This document shows positions 40,871-52,061 of a stretch of 64,000 nucleotides of DNA, one piece after another. Position numbers and translations under genes: made by a program. The notes below the pieces were generated by a model. It saw only the letters and a program-made list of their open reading frames with translations, ran no database searches and had not been told where the DNA came from. The stretch spans positions 158,419,065-158,483,064 of the forward strand of contig OZ020585.1 of NCBI GenBank assembly GCA_963971535.1, written 5' to 3'. This stretch comes from Notolepis coatsorum (lineage: Eukaryota > Chordata > Actinopteri > Aulopiformes > Paralepididae). The stretch's first letter is position 1. The number at the start of each line of letters is the position of its first letter.

Positions 40871-41944
40871 TCTATGAGCTCAGATGGGAAAATACCGCCG
40901 CCTATCGTCTATCCCTGTGTAACTGCAGGCCATTCGATTATACTGCTGCATCCCTGTGGGGGGAGCCTACTGGCTCCATTATGCTGGCGAGCCGTCTGAT
41001 GATGAGGGAAGTGATCGCGAGTTGGAAAACAGCGTGGAATATATAATTACAGCAGCCAATAATCAATCAATAAACGCAATCGATATTTGGAATGGCGGTC
41101 AGGAATTGGAATAATCTTTTTGGAGAACATCTGATCTAAGGTAAGGAGTCTATGTTACCAGTTTTAGTATAATCAGAGCTGTATTCACTGAGATATTAGC
41201 ATGTGCCGTGTGTGTATGTGTGTGATGTTGAGGAAATGAGAGAATAGATTTTTCAGCCCGCTTCTATAGCGTGCATAAGTACACATATACTATCGATAAT
41301 CTAGCGTTTATTTGAAAACGATTCATAAATAGGCCGACAAATGACAACTTGTCTAGTGTATTCGAGAATATTCCAATAAATGCCGTTTATGGGGGAATCT
41401 TTCTATTTTCCTGAAGTTTTCAAGAGAACGATAGCTTTTCGAAATGCTATAAAAAGTATATGAACCGATTAAAAAACAATCCGTTTCGACAATGTTGACG
41501 GCAAACAAGTCATTGATAAGCGACGGGCAGATTAGACACAACGCTATCATTGAAGTGGATGCTGGCAGTCAACAGGGTTTTCAATGTTAAATGGCCGGCA
41601 CTGATCTAGTTAAGGTCTCAAAACATTTCAGTGTTCCTGCAACTTAAAGTGAAACACTTTAAGGTTAAAAGGTAAACAAATTTCAAAGGTTAAGGTATAT
41701 ACAGTTTTTTGGTGCATAAATTGTGTAATAAAGTCTGCCTTTTCTAATCCAAAAACACAGTTGTGCTGTCATACAAGAAATGCTCCTCCCTCCTGAGAGA
41801 AAGATTGAGAAGGACAGGTTGAGGAGAGGGGGAGGAGAGGGGGAGGAGAGGTGGTAAAGAGGGAAGGACTGCTCCCTTTTGAGTAAATGATACAGTTGAG
41901 AGAAAATGTCTTCTATTACGTGTTTTCTTGCATATGGTAGTCTC
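40871..41944. other. Unassigned sequence
   Basis: 40960-41095 contains a protein-like frame (EPSDDEGSDRELENSVEYII, ending at a stop near 41114) that I cannot assign. The rest, including a purine-rich GGAGGAGAGG tract near 41820-41870, shows nothing convincing. Confidence 0.3.
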
Positions 41945-41975
41945 TCAAAACTGTTTTATGTGATCTTCTGTAAGT

Positions 41976-42225
41976 ATTATTGATAATCTACCTCTAGAAG
42001 GAGCCTGTTGAATACAAACCAAAACAGAAGGTTGTTGTAGATGGTGAAAAACAGAACCATAAATGGAGGAGGAACGAGGAAAGGAGAAGATGAAGGAGAG
42101 ATAATTAGCAGAGTCATGGCCATGACTTCCAACACAGTTAGGAGGAAGAGCTTGATGAGAGGAAACCTGTAAAACTTGGTGTCTCCCAAGGGGATGTCCT
42201 CCTCCCACTGCTGACATCCCGGTTC
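41976..42225 (-). CDS. Possible small hydrophobic reading frame
   Basis: Minus strand, stop to stop: GCQQWEEDIPLGDTKFYRFP followed by two hydrophobic segments (about LIKLFLLTVLEVMAMTLLII and PFMVLFFTIYNNLLFWFVF), ending VDYQ. It looks like a two-pass membrane segment, but there is no convincing acceptor (upstream is G-rich) and no start other than internal Met. It could be a terminal exon, a pseudogene or chance. Confidence 0.2.
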
Positions 42226-42244
42226 ATCTCAACCCCCCACGCCC

Positions 42245-42600
42245 GGTGTCTCCCCCCCCCCCCCCCTCTCCTTCCTGCATCCTCTCATCCTCTCCTCCTC
42301 CTACAAATAGGTTGTTTTTCCAGATGACGTGTCGTTGACTTGGATTCTAAAAACCGCCCTCTCTGTGCTCCACCTGCATTCTTGTCTTGCCCCCCCCCCC
42401 CCCCCCCGCACCACATTAAGACGCAGAGTAAAAGCACAGTATAGTAGTAGGTAGTCTATGTTGGGGTAATAGATATTTGTTTTATTTATGTATTGTTTAT
42501 TTGTTTATATTGAGTTTATGAGTTGTTGATTTGGATATGATGAATATAGAATGAAACAAATGTGTATATGTAAATAACAGATGAAAAAAATCTATATTTT
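42245..42600. other. Poly-C tracts and AT-rich sequence
   Basis: C-runs at about 42251-42266 and 42392-42408; 42430-42600 is AT-rich with no gene. Confidence 0.4.
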
Positions 42601-42617
42601 TGATAATAAAAAGATAA

Positions 42618-42775
42618 AAAGACGCATGCTGCGTAATCATAATGTCCTGGGTTCGAATCCGGCCCAGGACATGTGTTGCATGTCCTCCCCCATCTCTTCT
42701 CCCGATTTATCTCTCTGACTGTCCTATCAATAAAAGCATGAAAACGCCCTTAAAAATATCTTGAAAAAAAAAGAG
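42618..42775 (+). mobile_element. SINE remnant
   Basis: Has a B-box-like GGGTTCGAATCCGGCCC, then CATGTCCTCCCCCATCTCTT and CTGTCCTATCAATAAAAGCA, and an A-rich end. The A box is lost; it is not a functional tRNA. Confidence 0.5.
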
Positions 42776-42954
42776 ATTTCAGAGGTCAAAGGTTGTGTCT
42801 ATGTGTTGCCAGACTATAGCCGTGAGCCCGTTTGTGGCCTTGCCCCTGTAGTCATAATATGTATAGGTGTGGCAACACTGAAAATGTAGCTCGATAAACA
42901 AAACTTGGATTAAAAGAAATAAAAATAAAAACTCACAGAAACACGCAAGAAAAT

Positions 42955-43065
42955 AAGCTCACGCACACAAACAAACACACGCGCACACACACACAAACAA
43001 ACACACGCGCACACACACACTAACAAACATACGTGCACACACACACACACACACATGTGTGTTAA
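42955..43065. repeat. CA-rich microsatellite
   Basis: ACACACACAAACAAACACAC blocks with GCGC interruptions. Confidence 0.8.
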
Positions 43066-43149
43066 TTTACACAGGCACAGCCATTAACTAGAGCAATAAT
43101 CAAACTAAAACAAAAGGCTGTTGCTTTCATTTTAAACAAATCTATGGGT

Positions 43150-46100
43150 TTGTTTTCAAGTTTCAAGTTTCTTTAATAGTTGTCATACAGAAGTACAGAA
43201 TACTTTTGTACAAAATGCTTCTTACTGTTGCGCTCCAGAGACTGTGCATGACAAGGTAAGTATGAAATAAAAACATCGTAAAAATTAGAAGTAAAAAAAG
43301 AGGTCACAGTGTTCAGTTTAGACATATGTACAATGTTCGTAGACGTAGTTACCATACAATATACAATACTGTGCAGTGTACTAATATACAATACTATATA
43401 GTGCAAGGCATAAATGGACGAGGTGCAGTTTAGGTACAATTCACAGTAGGTGTACGAGTTGTAGTGCAAATCCTTTATCAATAAATATAAAGTGTAAGTG
43501 TGTTTGTGTGATCTAAAGTGTGGAGAGTGGGTGCTGCAGTGTGTTGTTGTTTGAGTGAGTGTGTGCGTGTGGGTGTGTGTGCTGTGTGCATTTGATGGTT
43601 GTTGCATAGTGATTATTGTTCGTTTAGCGATTATTGTTCGTTTAGCAGCCTGATGGCCTGGGGATAGAAGCTCCTTCTGAGTCTTTCTGTGCTCGCCATA
43701 AGACTCCGGTATCGCCTGCCTGACGGCAGCAGTTCAAAGAGGCAGTTGTTCGGGTGGCTCGAGTCCTTAATAATTCTCTTAGCCTTCCCCTTGCACCGCT
43801 TGTTGTAAATGTTCTGGAGGGTGGGAAGCCCCCCTCTAATTGTGCGTTCGGCTGAGCGTGTCACTCTTTGTAGTCTGCTACGGTCTTGTGCAGTGCTATT
43901 CCCAAACCAGGAGGTGATGTTGCCGGTCAGGATGCTCTCTATTGTACATGAGTAGAAGTTCCTAAGGATCTTCTGACTGACTTGGAACTTCCTTAGGCGC
44001 CTGAGGAAGTAGAGGCGTTGTCGTGCCTTCTTCACAACACTGTCAATGTGTGTGGTCCATGTCAAGTCCTCGGATATGTGGGCTCCGAGGTACTTGAAAC
44101 TGTTCACTCTCTCAACTGGTGCCCCGTCGATGCTGAGGGGGCTGTAGTCCTTGACCCCCGACCTCCTGAAGTCCACAATCATCTCTTTTGTTTTGCTGAC
44201 GTTCAGGGAGAGGCAGTTCTCCTGACACCACTGTGACAGGTTCTCTACCTCTTCCAGGTAGGCCCTTTCGTCGTTGGCAGAGATCAGGCCCACCACTACT
44301 GTGTCATCAGCAAATTTGATGATGGTGTTGTTGTTCCGCTGTGCTACGCAGTCATGTGTGTACAGGGAGTAGAGGAGGGGGCTCAGAACACAGCCCTGGG
44401 GGGCCCCTATGTTGAGCGTGATGGATGAGGAGGTGCAGTTGCCGGCTCTTACCACCTGGGGTCTGCCCGTCAGGAAGTCCAGGACCCACTGGCACAGGTC
44501 ATAGTTCAAGCCCAGGTCCCTGAGCTTGGCTATGAGTTTGGAGGGGACTATGGTATTGAATGCTGAGCTGTAGTCGATGAACAGCATTCTCACATAGTTC
44601 CCCTGCCTCTTGTCCAGATGTGATGCTGCTGTGTGCAGCACATGGGCTATGGCGTCCTCCGTGGACCTGTTGGGGCGATATGCAAATTGCAGAGGGTCCA
44701 GGTTGATGGGGAGGGAGGAACAGATGTAGCCCTTCACTAGCTTCTCAAAGCACTTCATGGCTATGGAGGTGAGGGCTACAGGGCGGTAGTCGTTGAGGCA
44801 AGCGGGCGTAGATTTTTTGGGTACAGGGATGATGGTGGACTTCTTCAGACAGGTGGGGATGACGGCCTGTTCCAAGGACAGGTTTAAGATGTCAGTGAAT
44901 ACCGGGGCCAGTTGGTCGGCACAGACTTTTAGGATGCGGCCGGGGATGCCGTCCGGTCCTGCTGCCTTCCTGATATCCACTTTTTTAAAGATCCGTCTCA
45001 CCTCATGCTCTGTTACCCTGAACACTGAGTCTCCATCAGCAGACCCCCCCCCCCCCATTGCCGTGGTTTGTAGGCTGGTGTTGTTATTCACAGCCTCAAA
45101 CCTCGCATAGAAGGAGTTGAGATCATTTGCTAAGGAGATGTCACTGTTCAGTTTGAGGGGGGTTCCTTTGTAGTCTGTCATTGTTCTGAGGCCCTGCCAC
45201 ATGCCTCTAGAGTCAGCCTGTTCAAACTGAAGTTCAACTTTATCCCTGTAACGCCGTTTTGCCTCTATTACTGCTCTCCTGACGTTGTATCTTGCCATCT
45301 TGTGTTCTTCCATGTTGCCTGTCACCAGCCCGGTGTTGTATGCTGATGTGCGCACTTTCAGAGCCTCACGGACGGATTTGTCTACCCAGGGCTTTTGATT
45401 TGGGTAGATATTAATTTTGGTGGAGGGGATTATTACTTCTACCTGAGTACAGACATAGTCAATCACCGTTTCGGTGTATTCGTTAATATTGGCTGTGTTA
45501 TCACGGAATACACTCCATTCTGTGCTTCCCAGCACTGCTTGGAGTGACTCCACTGACGTCACGGCCCAACGCTTAACCTCTCGCGAGACCACCGGCGTTC
45601 GCTTGAGACTCTGTCTGTACTTCGGCAAAAGAAAGATGGCGGCGTGATCGCTTTTACCGAATGGACTAAGAGCCTGTGACCTGTACCCATTCTTAAATTG
45701 CGAGTATACATGGTCTAATATGTTCTCGCCTCTGGTGGGACAGGTCACATGCTGATAGAAATTCGGCAGCACCGTTTTAAGACGCGCGCTGTTGAAATCC
45801 CCCAAGACCAAAATGGCAGCGTCAACATTAGCTGCTTGGAGTTTGTTTACCTCGTCGTGAAGTTTTGAAAGTGCGACCCCAGTGTTCGCGTGTGGTGGAA
45901 TGTACACTCCGATGAGGATGATGGACGTTAACTCTCTTGGGAGGAAGAAGGGTCGACATTTTATCGTGATAAACTCCAGGTCTGGGGAGCAGTGGTTAGA
46001 CATTTCCTTTGTGTTGCCTACATCGCACCACTCCTTGTTTATCATGAAGGCAATGCCGCCTCCTTTCTTCTTTAATGACTCTTCTGCCGTCCGGTCTTTG

Positions 46101-46715
46101 CGGAGAACGAAGAAATGGTCTGCCGGTTCTATTGCGTGGTTCGGGACATCTGGACTCAGCCAAGTTTCTGTGAAACAGAGGACGTTACAATCCCGAATGT
46201 CCCTCTGGAATTGGATCCTTGCTCTGATGTCGTCCAATTTGTTTCCTATCGATTGCACATTGGCCAACAATATGCTGGGCAATGTGGTTCTGTGTCGTTT
46301 GGACCTCAGTCTGTTCCGGACCCCGGCTCTCTTTCCTCGTCTTCGCGGCGGCTTCTTGGCGTCTTGGCCATGGCCGGCATAACAAAGGATCTCGGCGGGC
46401 CATTTCTGCTGTTCAGCGATCCGATCCAGAGAGCAATCCAAACGGTAAGTTTTTCTTAATCCAATGTCAATGATTGACTGACGGTCATACACATATAATG
46501 CACCAACAGTTGGTGCAAATAAAACTCCTAATACTATAAAAATTAACAAAATAAAGCACAGTCTCGTCGGAGCGATCAGAAAGGCAGCCATCAGAGCGGC
46601 GCCAGTGTTCAGCCAGCGTGTGAATCAGCGAGGCGATGTCAGGCAACGGTGAAATGGCTGCTTGAGAGGAGTTTCTGCCTGAGAAGCTGCGTGAATAGAA
46701 CATTGGGCCTCGTTC
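43150..46715 (-). mobile_element. Near-complete LINE with intact single ORF
   Basis: Minus-oriented non-LTR retrotransposon: 5' UTR (about 46592-46715, start not delimited), one 986-codon ORF, and an approximately 480-bp 3' UTR ending in short CAAGTTT repeats (complement AAACTTG) at about 43150-43175. The fragment at 1376-2065 is a second copy. The intact frame makes this the best candidate in the window for a recently active LINE. No separate ORF1 is seen. Confidence 0.85.
43631..46591 (-). CDS. LINE ORF2-type protein: AP-endonuclease and reverse transcriptase
   Basis: 986 residues without a stop. Residues 1-33 are hydrophobic (MAAFLIAPTRLCFILLIFIV then LGVLFAPTVGA), resembling a signal peptide or membrane anchor. 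A basic linker follows, then an apurinic-type endonuclease (SILLANVQSIGNKLD, CFTETWLSPDV, VLGDFNSARL, GKSDHAAIFLL; about residues 85-310). The reverse transcriptase (about 500-810) has RKAAGPDGIPG, LFIDYSSAFNTI, GAPQGCVLSPLLYSLYTHDC and the catalytic FADDTVVVGL. The C-terminal region carries YNKRCKGKAKRIIKDSSHPN. It nicks target DNA and copies the element RNA in place. Motif order fits the jockey/CR1/Rex group; the exact clade needs a tree. Start chosen at the first Met of the open frame. Confidence 0.85.
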   Translation of the reverse strand: MAAFLIAPTRLCFILLIFIVLGVLFAPTVGALYVYDRQSIIDIGLRKTYRLDCSLDRIAEQQKWPAEILCYAGHGQDAKKPPRRRGKRAGVRNRLRSKRHRTTLPSILLANVQSIGNKLDDIRARIQFQRDIRDCNVLCFTETWLSPDVPNHAIEPADHFFVLRKDRTAEESLKKKGGGIAFMINKEWCDVGNTKEMSNHCSPDLEFITIKCRPFFLPRELTSIILIGVYIPPHANTGVALSKLHDEVNKLQAANVDAAILVLGDFNSARLKTVLPNFYQHVTCPTRGENILDHVYSQFKNGYRSQALSPFGKSDHAAIFLLPKYRQSLKRTPVVSREVKRWAVTSVESLQAVLGSTEWSVFRDNTANINEYTETVIDYVCTQVEVIIPSTKINIYPNQKPWVDKSVREALKVRTSAYNTGLVTGNMEEHKMARYNVRRAVIEAKRRYRDKVELQFEQADSRGMWQGLRTMTDYKGTPLKLNSDISLANDLNSFYARFEAVNNNTSLQTTAMGGGGSADGDSVFRVTEHEVRRIFKKVDIRKAAGPDGIPGRILKVCADQLAPVFTDILNLSLEQAVIPTCLKKSTIIPVPKKSTPACLNDYRPVALTSIAMKCFEKLVKGYICSSLPINLDPLQFAYRPNRSTEDAIAHVLHTAASHLDKRQGNYVRMLFIDYSSAFNTIVPSKLIAKLRDLGLNYDLCQWVLDFLTGRPQVVRAGNCTSSSITLNIGAPQGCVLSPLLYSLYTHDCVAQRNNNTIIKFADDTVVVGLISANDERAYLEEVENLSQWCQENCLSLNVSKTKEMIVDFRRSGVKDYSPLSIDGAPVERVNSFKYLGAHISEDLTWTTHIDSVVKKARQRLYFLRRLRKFQVSQKILRNFYSCTIESILTGNITSWFGNSTAQDRSRLQRVTRSAERTIRGGLPTLQNIYNKRCKGKAKRIIKDSSHPNNCLFELLPSGRRYRSLMASTERLRRSFYPQAIRLLNEQ

Positions 46716-46789
46716 ACAAAGCGGTATAAGAACAGATTTCCTCTTATTTTGTTGTTAACTGGCATTCTTTCTTATTTTGTTCTTACCTG

Positions 46790-46940
46790 GGATCAGGGAC
46801 GTGCACAGGACTTTAGAGGGGCAGGTGCTCAAAGGCTGAAAAGGGCACTGGGCCTGTGCTATTTTTGAAAGCCATTTTTGGGCGGGGATGGGCCTTTTTA
46901 TGCTTTTGGGGGGGTTTTGGTGATCAAATATTGAATATTG
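46790..46940. mobile_element. hAT-like terminus (CAGGGACGTGCACAGG)
   Basis: CAGGGACGTGCACAGGACTT with GGGGCAGGTGCTCAAAGG resembles a common fish hAT end; only one end was found. Confidence 0.4.
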
Positions 46941-47039
46941 AACTAAATAATCAGTGCAGGAGCTCACTTATCCTTGAAAGACACTTTTATCACTGACTTA
47001 AAAGGCCCATACATCTCCATAAATGTTCAGGGCGGAGGG

Positions 47040-47140
47040 AATAAGTGCTTACCCTACAGACCCCAAGTCTGTTAGGACAGCAGACTCGTTGGCACTGCTC
47101 AAAACTTACCTTTTTAAAATAGCTTTTAAATGAATTATTA
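47040..47140 (+). pseudogene. LINE reverse-transcriptase extreme C-terminus
   Basis: The frame reads VRTADSLALLKTYLFKIAFK then stop, matching the usual SLxxFKxxLKTyLF ending of L2-type ORFs. AT-rich 3' UTR-like sequence follows to about 47290. Confidence 0.45.
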
Positions 47141-47313
47141 TCTTTATTTCATTGTCTTATTTTTCTTTATTTCTATAAATTTTACTTAAATATTTTATTA
47201 TAATTTGTATCATTGTTTTATGTAGTTTTTTTTATCATTTTATTTGTTATTTTTTAATGTCAACATATTATTTAAATTATTCAAATGCAACTCAAACATG
47301 TTCCGTTTGTCAC

Positions 47314-47720
47314 CAGTGTTGGGCAAGTTACTTCTGTAGTTACAGTTACTAGTTACTTCTTCCAAAAAGTAACTAAATTACTTACTCAGTTACAAATTAT
47401 AAAAGTAACTAGTTACTTCAGAAAGTAACTATTGCGTTACTTTCAAGTAAATGTTTTACATAAACAACATACACAAATCTAAACTATTTTAATGTTGCTG
47501 TGGGACAAAGTGAGACTAGCCTCCAATCAAATGCCATGTATGTAGATATTATAATTACTATGTTTATATAGTGGATCATACAAATACAAACACAATAGAT
47601 GTTTTGGAACTTTTGATATATATATTGCCCCTCAACAGGCCACAACTGGGCAACATTAAATACGAGATTACTCGTTACTGAAAAAACTAACGCTGTTAGT
47701 AACGCCGTTAATAATAATTG
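47314..47720. mobile_element. hAT-like element, degraded
   Basis: Left end CAGTGTTGGGCAAGTTACTT with repeated GTAACTAGTTACTT words. The right part at 47660-47715 contains GAGATTACTCGTTACTG and GTTAGTAACGCCGTTA but lacks a clear matching terminus. Confidence 0.5.
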
Positions 47721-47721
47721 G

Positions 47722-48128
47722 ATGTCACAGTATGATGTCATAATCAAACATTCTAGAACATTTGTGATGTTACAGTATGATGTCATAATCAAACATTCTA
47801 GAACATTTGTGATGTCACAGTATGATGTCATAATAAAACATTCTAGAACTATTGTGATGTCACAGTATGATGTCATAATAGCACATTCTAGAACATTTGT
47901 GATATCACAGTATGATGTCATAATAAAACATGCTAGAACATTTGTGATGTCACAGTATGATGACATAATCAATCATTCTAGAACATTTGTGATGTCACAG
48001 TATGATGTCATAATCAAACATTCTAGAACATTTGTGATGTCACAGTATGATGTCATAATAGCACATTCTAGAAGATTTGTGATGTCACAGTATGATGTCA
48101 TAATCAAACATTCTAGAACATTTGTACA
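47722..48128. repeat. 45-bp tandem repeat, nine units
   Basis: GATGTCACAGTATGATGTCA + TAATCAAACATTCTAGAACA + TTTGT. 45 bp is 15 codons, so frames stay open on both strands; not a gene. It ends about 130 bp before the klhl10-like start codon. Confidence 0.9.
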
Positions 48129-48409
48129 GTATATATTCAACAATTATCTCAGAAGATATCAGATCTCAGAAGACAAGTGAAGATCTCACTTGTTGTTTCC
48201 GGCTAGTTGTCTGTAAGCTTGAATATATTTTGTAGATACAATTTTAAATCCCCACATGGTAAAGGAAACAATGTCCTGTACAATCCTTAATGAGCTGCGT
48301 CTGGAGGGAAGGTTCTGTGATGTGGTTATTAAAGTCAACAGCACTGAGTTTAACGCCCACAAGGCCCTCCTGTGTGACTGCAGTGACTATTTCAAGTAAG
48401 TTTAGCTTG

Positions 48410-49198
48410 GTTCAGGTTAGCTTGGTTCAGGTTAGCTTGGTTAGTAAACAGATACCATACTGTACTTTACTGTAAACAGATACTATACTTCTACTGTAAA
48501 CAGATACTATACTGTATGTCTACTGTAAAAAAATATACTATACTGTACTTATACTGTAAAAATATACTATACTGTACTTCTACTGTAAACAGATATTATA
48601 CTGTACTTCTACTGTAAACAGATATTATACTGTACTTCTACTGTAAACAGATGTTATACTGTACTTCTACTGTAAAAATATACTATACTGTACTTCTACT
48701 GTAAACAGATAATGTACTGTACTTCTACTGTAAACAGATAATATACTGTATGTCTACTGTAAAAATATACTATACTGTATTTCTACTGTAAAAAGATAAT
48801 ATACTGTACTTATACTGTACACATATACTATACTGTATGTCTACTGTAAACAGATACTATACTGTACTTCTACTGTAAACAGATACTATACTGTACTTCG
48901 AATGTAAAAATATACTATACTGTATTTCTACTGTACACATATACTGTACGTCTACTGTAAACCGATACTACACTGTACTTCTACTGTAAACAGATACAAA
49001 CAGATACTATACTGTACTTCTACTGTAAACAGATACTATACTGCACTTCTACTGTAAAAAGATACTATACTGCACTTCTACTGTAAACAGATAATATACT
49101 GTACTTATACTGTAAACAGATACTATACTGTACTTATACTGTAAACAGATACTATACTTCTACTGTGCTAAGACCCTATACTTCTACAGTGAAAATAT
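48410..49198. repeat. Minisatellite of about 31 bp in klhl10-like intron 1
   Basis: More than 20 units of CTACTGTAAACAGATACTAT + ACTGTACTT with A-rich variants. A three-fold GTTAGCTTGGTTCAG repeat precedes it at 48407-48443. Confidence 0.85.
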
Positions 49199-49206
49199 AT
49201 TACTAC

Positions 49207-49616
49207 TAGGGCTGTCCCCGAGTAAGGATTTGGATAGTCGACTATGATTGGCCAAAATTTGCCATTAGTCGACTATTAGTCGACAAAAACAAATAAAAAA
49301 TAAAAGTATAATATATATTTTTTATTTTATCATTCCATTTGGGCTGTGGGGGGTGCTTAATGTCTGAAGGAGTCGACTGAAGGCTTGTTGTCCTCTGCAA
49401 AAGCATACAATTGGTCCACTGATGGATACATCTTGATATTTGTCTAGTCTAGTGTGTTCATTAGACGGGTGAAATCCTCTTTCAGTGCCTCTGTGCCTGT
49501 TTTCTTAGGCAGTTGGCCTCTGGTATGCGTGCCATTAGCGTTCTAAGAGGTTGGCAGTCGACCACGGTTCCTTTCGACCGATTAGTCGACTATTAGACTA
49601 ATAGGGGTCAGCCTTA
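49207..49616. mobile_element. Complete hAT MITE in klhl10-like intron 1
   Basis: 410 bp. Ends TAGGGCTGTCCCC and GGGGTCAGCCTTA, flanked by a perfect 8-bp duplication ATTACTAC (49199-49206 and 49617-49624). The subterminal TAGTCGACTA words recur. A relative lies at 28893-29198. Confidence 0.85.
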
Positions 49617-50340
49617 ATTACTACACAGGACAGAATGTTGCTTACTGTTTACTCATCAGATATCTCTATACTCTGCGTCCCACAGAGCCCTCTTCACTTG
49701 CTGGAGCGACTCAGAGAAAGCAGTCTACACTATCCCTGGGGTGTCCCCGGGTATGATGCAGCTCATCATAGAGTACGCCTACACACGTTTGTGCTGGTGA
49801 CAGCAGAGAACGTGGAAGAGCTTCTGGTGGCTGCAGACCAGCTTCGCGTCACTGGCATAGTAGGCGCATGCTCTGACTTCCTAGAAGGCCAGCTGTCTCT
49901 GGAAAACTGTGTCGGCATCTGGAGGTTTACAGACATCTACTGCTGCCCTGACCTGAGGCGCAAGGCCCATCTTTGCATCGTGTGCCACTTTGAGGAGATG
50001 TTGCACGTCTCACAGGAGTTTGTGGAGCTGTCCCCGCAGCAACTGGTGGACATCATCGAGAGGGATGACCTGAACGTGAAGAGCGAGGAGACGGTGTTCG
50101 AGGCCATCCTCCGTTGGATTGACCACTCCCGTGAGGAGCGTAAAACACACATCCCTTTGCTGCTGCCCAAGGTAACTAATTGTATTACGGATACACAAAC
50201 ATGGTTGCTAGTGCCTGAGCCACATTTATTTTTTATTTTATTTTTATTATTTTACTTTTTATTGTTTGTCTGTCTCTTGTCAAGGTCATTATGATTCATG
50301 TTACTGTTATTATTGTTGTCGTCCCTGTTGTCATTGTTAC

Positions 50341-50344
<4 letters not shown>

Positions 50345-50438
<94 letters not shown>
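50345..50438. repeat. TTA microsatellite in klhl10-like intron 2
   Basis: About 30 uninterrupted trinucleotides. Around 50555 is CAGTGGTTCTCAAACATTTG, a hAT-like terminus scrap. Confidence 0.9.
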
Positions 50439-52061
50439 GTACTGTTATGTTCTGTTTTATGTATGAAAAGAAAAGAAAAGAAAAACATTTATAAAAAATA
50501 AAAATAAATAATTGTATTACAGTCCATTACATTAAAACAACACTAGGTTCCCTAGTACAGTGGTTCTCAAACATTTGGGTCCAAACTGTTCCCTAGCAAC
50601 AGAAACCGTCTACAACCGATGTCTAAGTTGTACCCGCTGTCTGCTTGTCTCTTCCCAGGTTCGCATGGGCTTGATGAGGCCTGACTACTTGCTGAACAAC
50701 GTCCAGAACAACCCTGTGGTGAGGGACAGCCACGACTGCAGGGCCCTCATCATCAGCGTCCTGAAGCCCCCTGGCTCCGACAGGCTCCCAAACCCCCTGA
50801 CCCGTCCACGCCGGCCCCAGGAGGTCCTATTGGCCATCGGAAAATCCGGTGGCGGCATCCTGACCATGGAGGCTTACAATATCCGAGCCGGTGGATGGGT
50901 GGATGTGAGCATTGAGGGGGAGAGTCCCCGGGTCTTCTACCACGGCACCGCTTATCTCCAAGGTCTGGTCTACTGCGTTGGCGGCTGGGACGGCGTAGAG
51001 CGTCTCAGCAGTGTGTGCAGGTTCAACCCTGTCACTCGCAGCTGGCTGCAGGCGGCTCCCATGCACTCACGCCGCTGTAGCCTCAGCGTGGTGGTGTTGG
51101 ACGGCTGTATCTATGCCATGGGAGGGTGGGACGGACGTGTGGTACTGAACACCGCCGAGCGCTACGAGCCTGAAACCAACCAGTGGACAGCGATCTCACC
51201 CATGCTGGAGCACAGGAGCGGCGCCGGGGCAGCAGCCCTCCAGGGCAAGGTGGGTGGAACTGAGGGACACAGGGTGCTAGATGAACACAAGGAACGTTAG
51301 ATCAGAAATCATAAATGTCTTTATTTATTTATATAAGTAAGCTTGCACATACAAAAGATGTGTCTGGGTCCTTTGGTGCATCAACATTAACAGACAATTA
51401 AAGTAGAATGAAATCAAATGGAATATATAAACTAAATTAGAATATTCTTTCTTATTACAGGTTTACATCTGTGGTGGCTACAACCTGTTCACAGCTGAGT
51501 GCTACAGCCCAGACACCGACCAGTGGACTCTGATCGCCCCCATGAGCAGCAGGCGTGGCGGACTGGGAGTCGCTGTATACGGAGGACAAGTCTATGCGGT
51601 AGGTGCACACAGAGACAAATGCTTTATACTAGATATTTCTATAGATATGTATCATTTGACTTGCAATGCTGCTGTGATGCCCTCATTTCCCTAAATGGAT
51701 TAATACAGTGTCTGCCTGCCTGAGCCACACACTAAAACATTCCTCTCATGTGTCCTGTCCTCAGGTGGGAGGGTGGTACGGTGGAGTCCTGCGTAGCGCG
51801 GAGGCCTACAGCCCCTTGACTGACTCCTGGAGCGCCCTGCCCGCCATGCTCACCCTCTGCAGCAGCTTTGGCATTGCGGTGCTGGACGACCTGCTCTTCG
51901 TGGTCGGAGGCATCACTGACTCCACCGCCCTCTCCAACGTGGAGCGCTATGACCAGAGCAGCGACAAGTGGACTGTAGCCGAGGACATGCAGACCCAGCG
52001 CGGTGCCCTAAGCTGCTGCATAATGCATGGCCTGCCATTTTACATGAGCCAGTACGCCGCT

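Noticed and set aside
42640..42662. Possible tRNA gene (GGGTTCGAATCCGGCCC)
   Set aside because: Only a B-box region remains; no acceptor stem or anticodon arm, so a SINE remnant.
47484..48180. Frames of about 150 codons on both strands
   Set aside because: 45-bp tandem repeat (15 codons) keeps all frames open.
50252..50501. Poly-Leu/Tyr/Ile frames on both strands
   Set aside because: Translation of a TTA microsatellite within klhl10-like intron 2.
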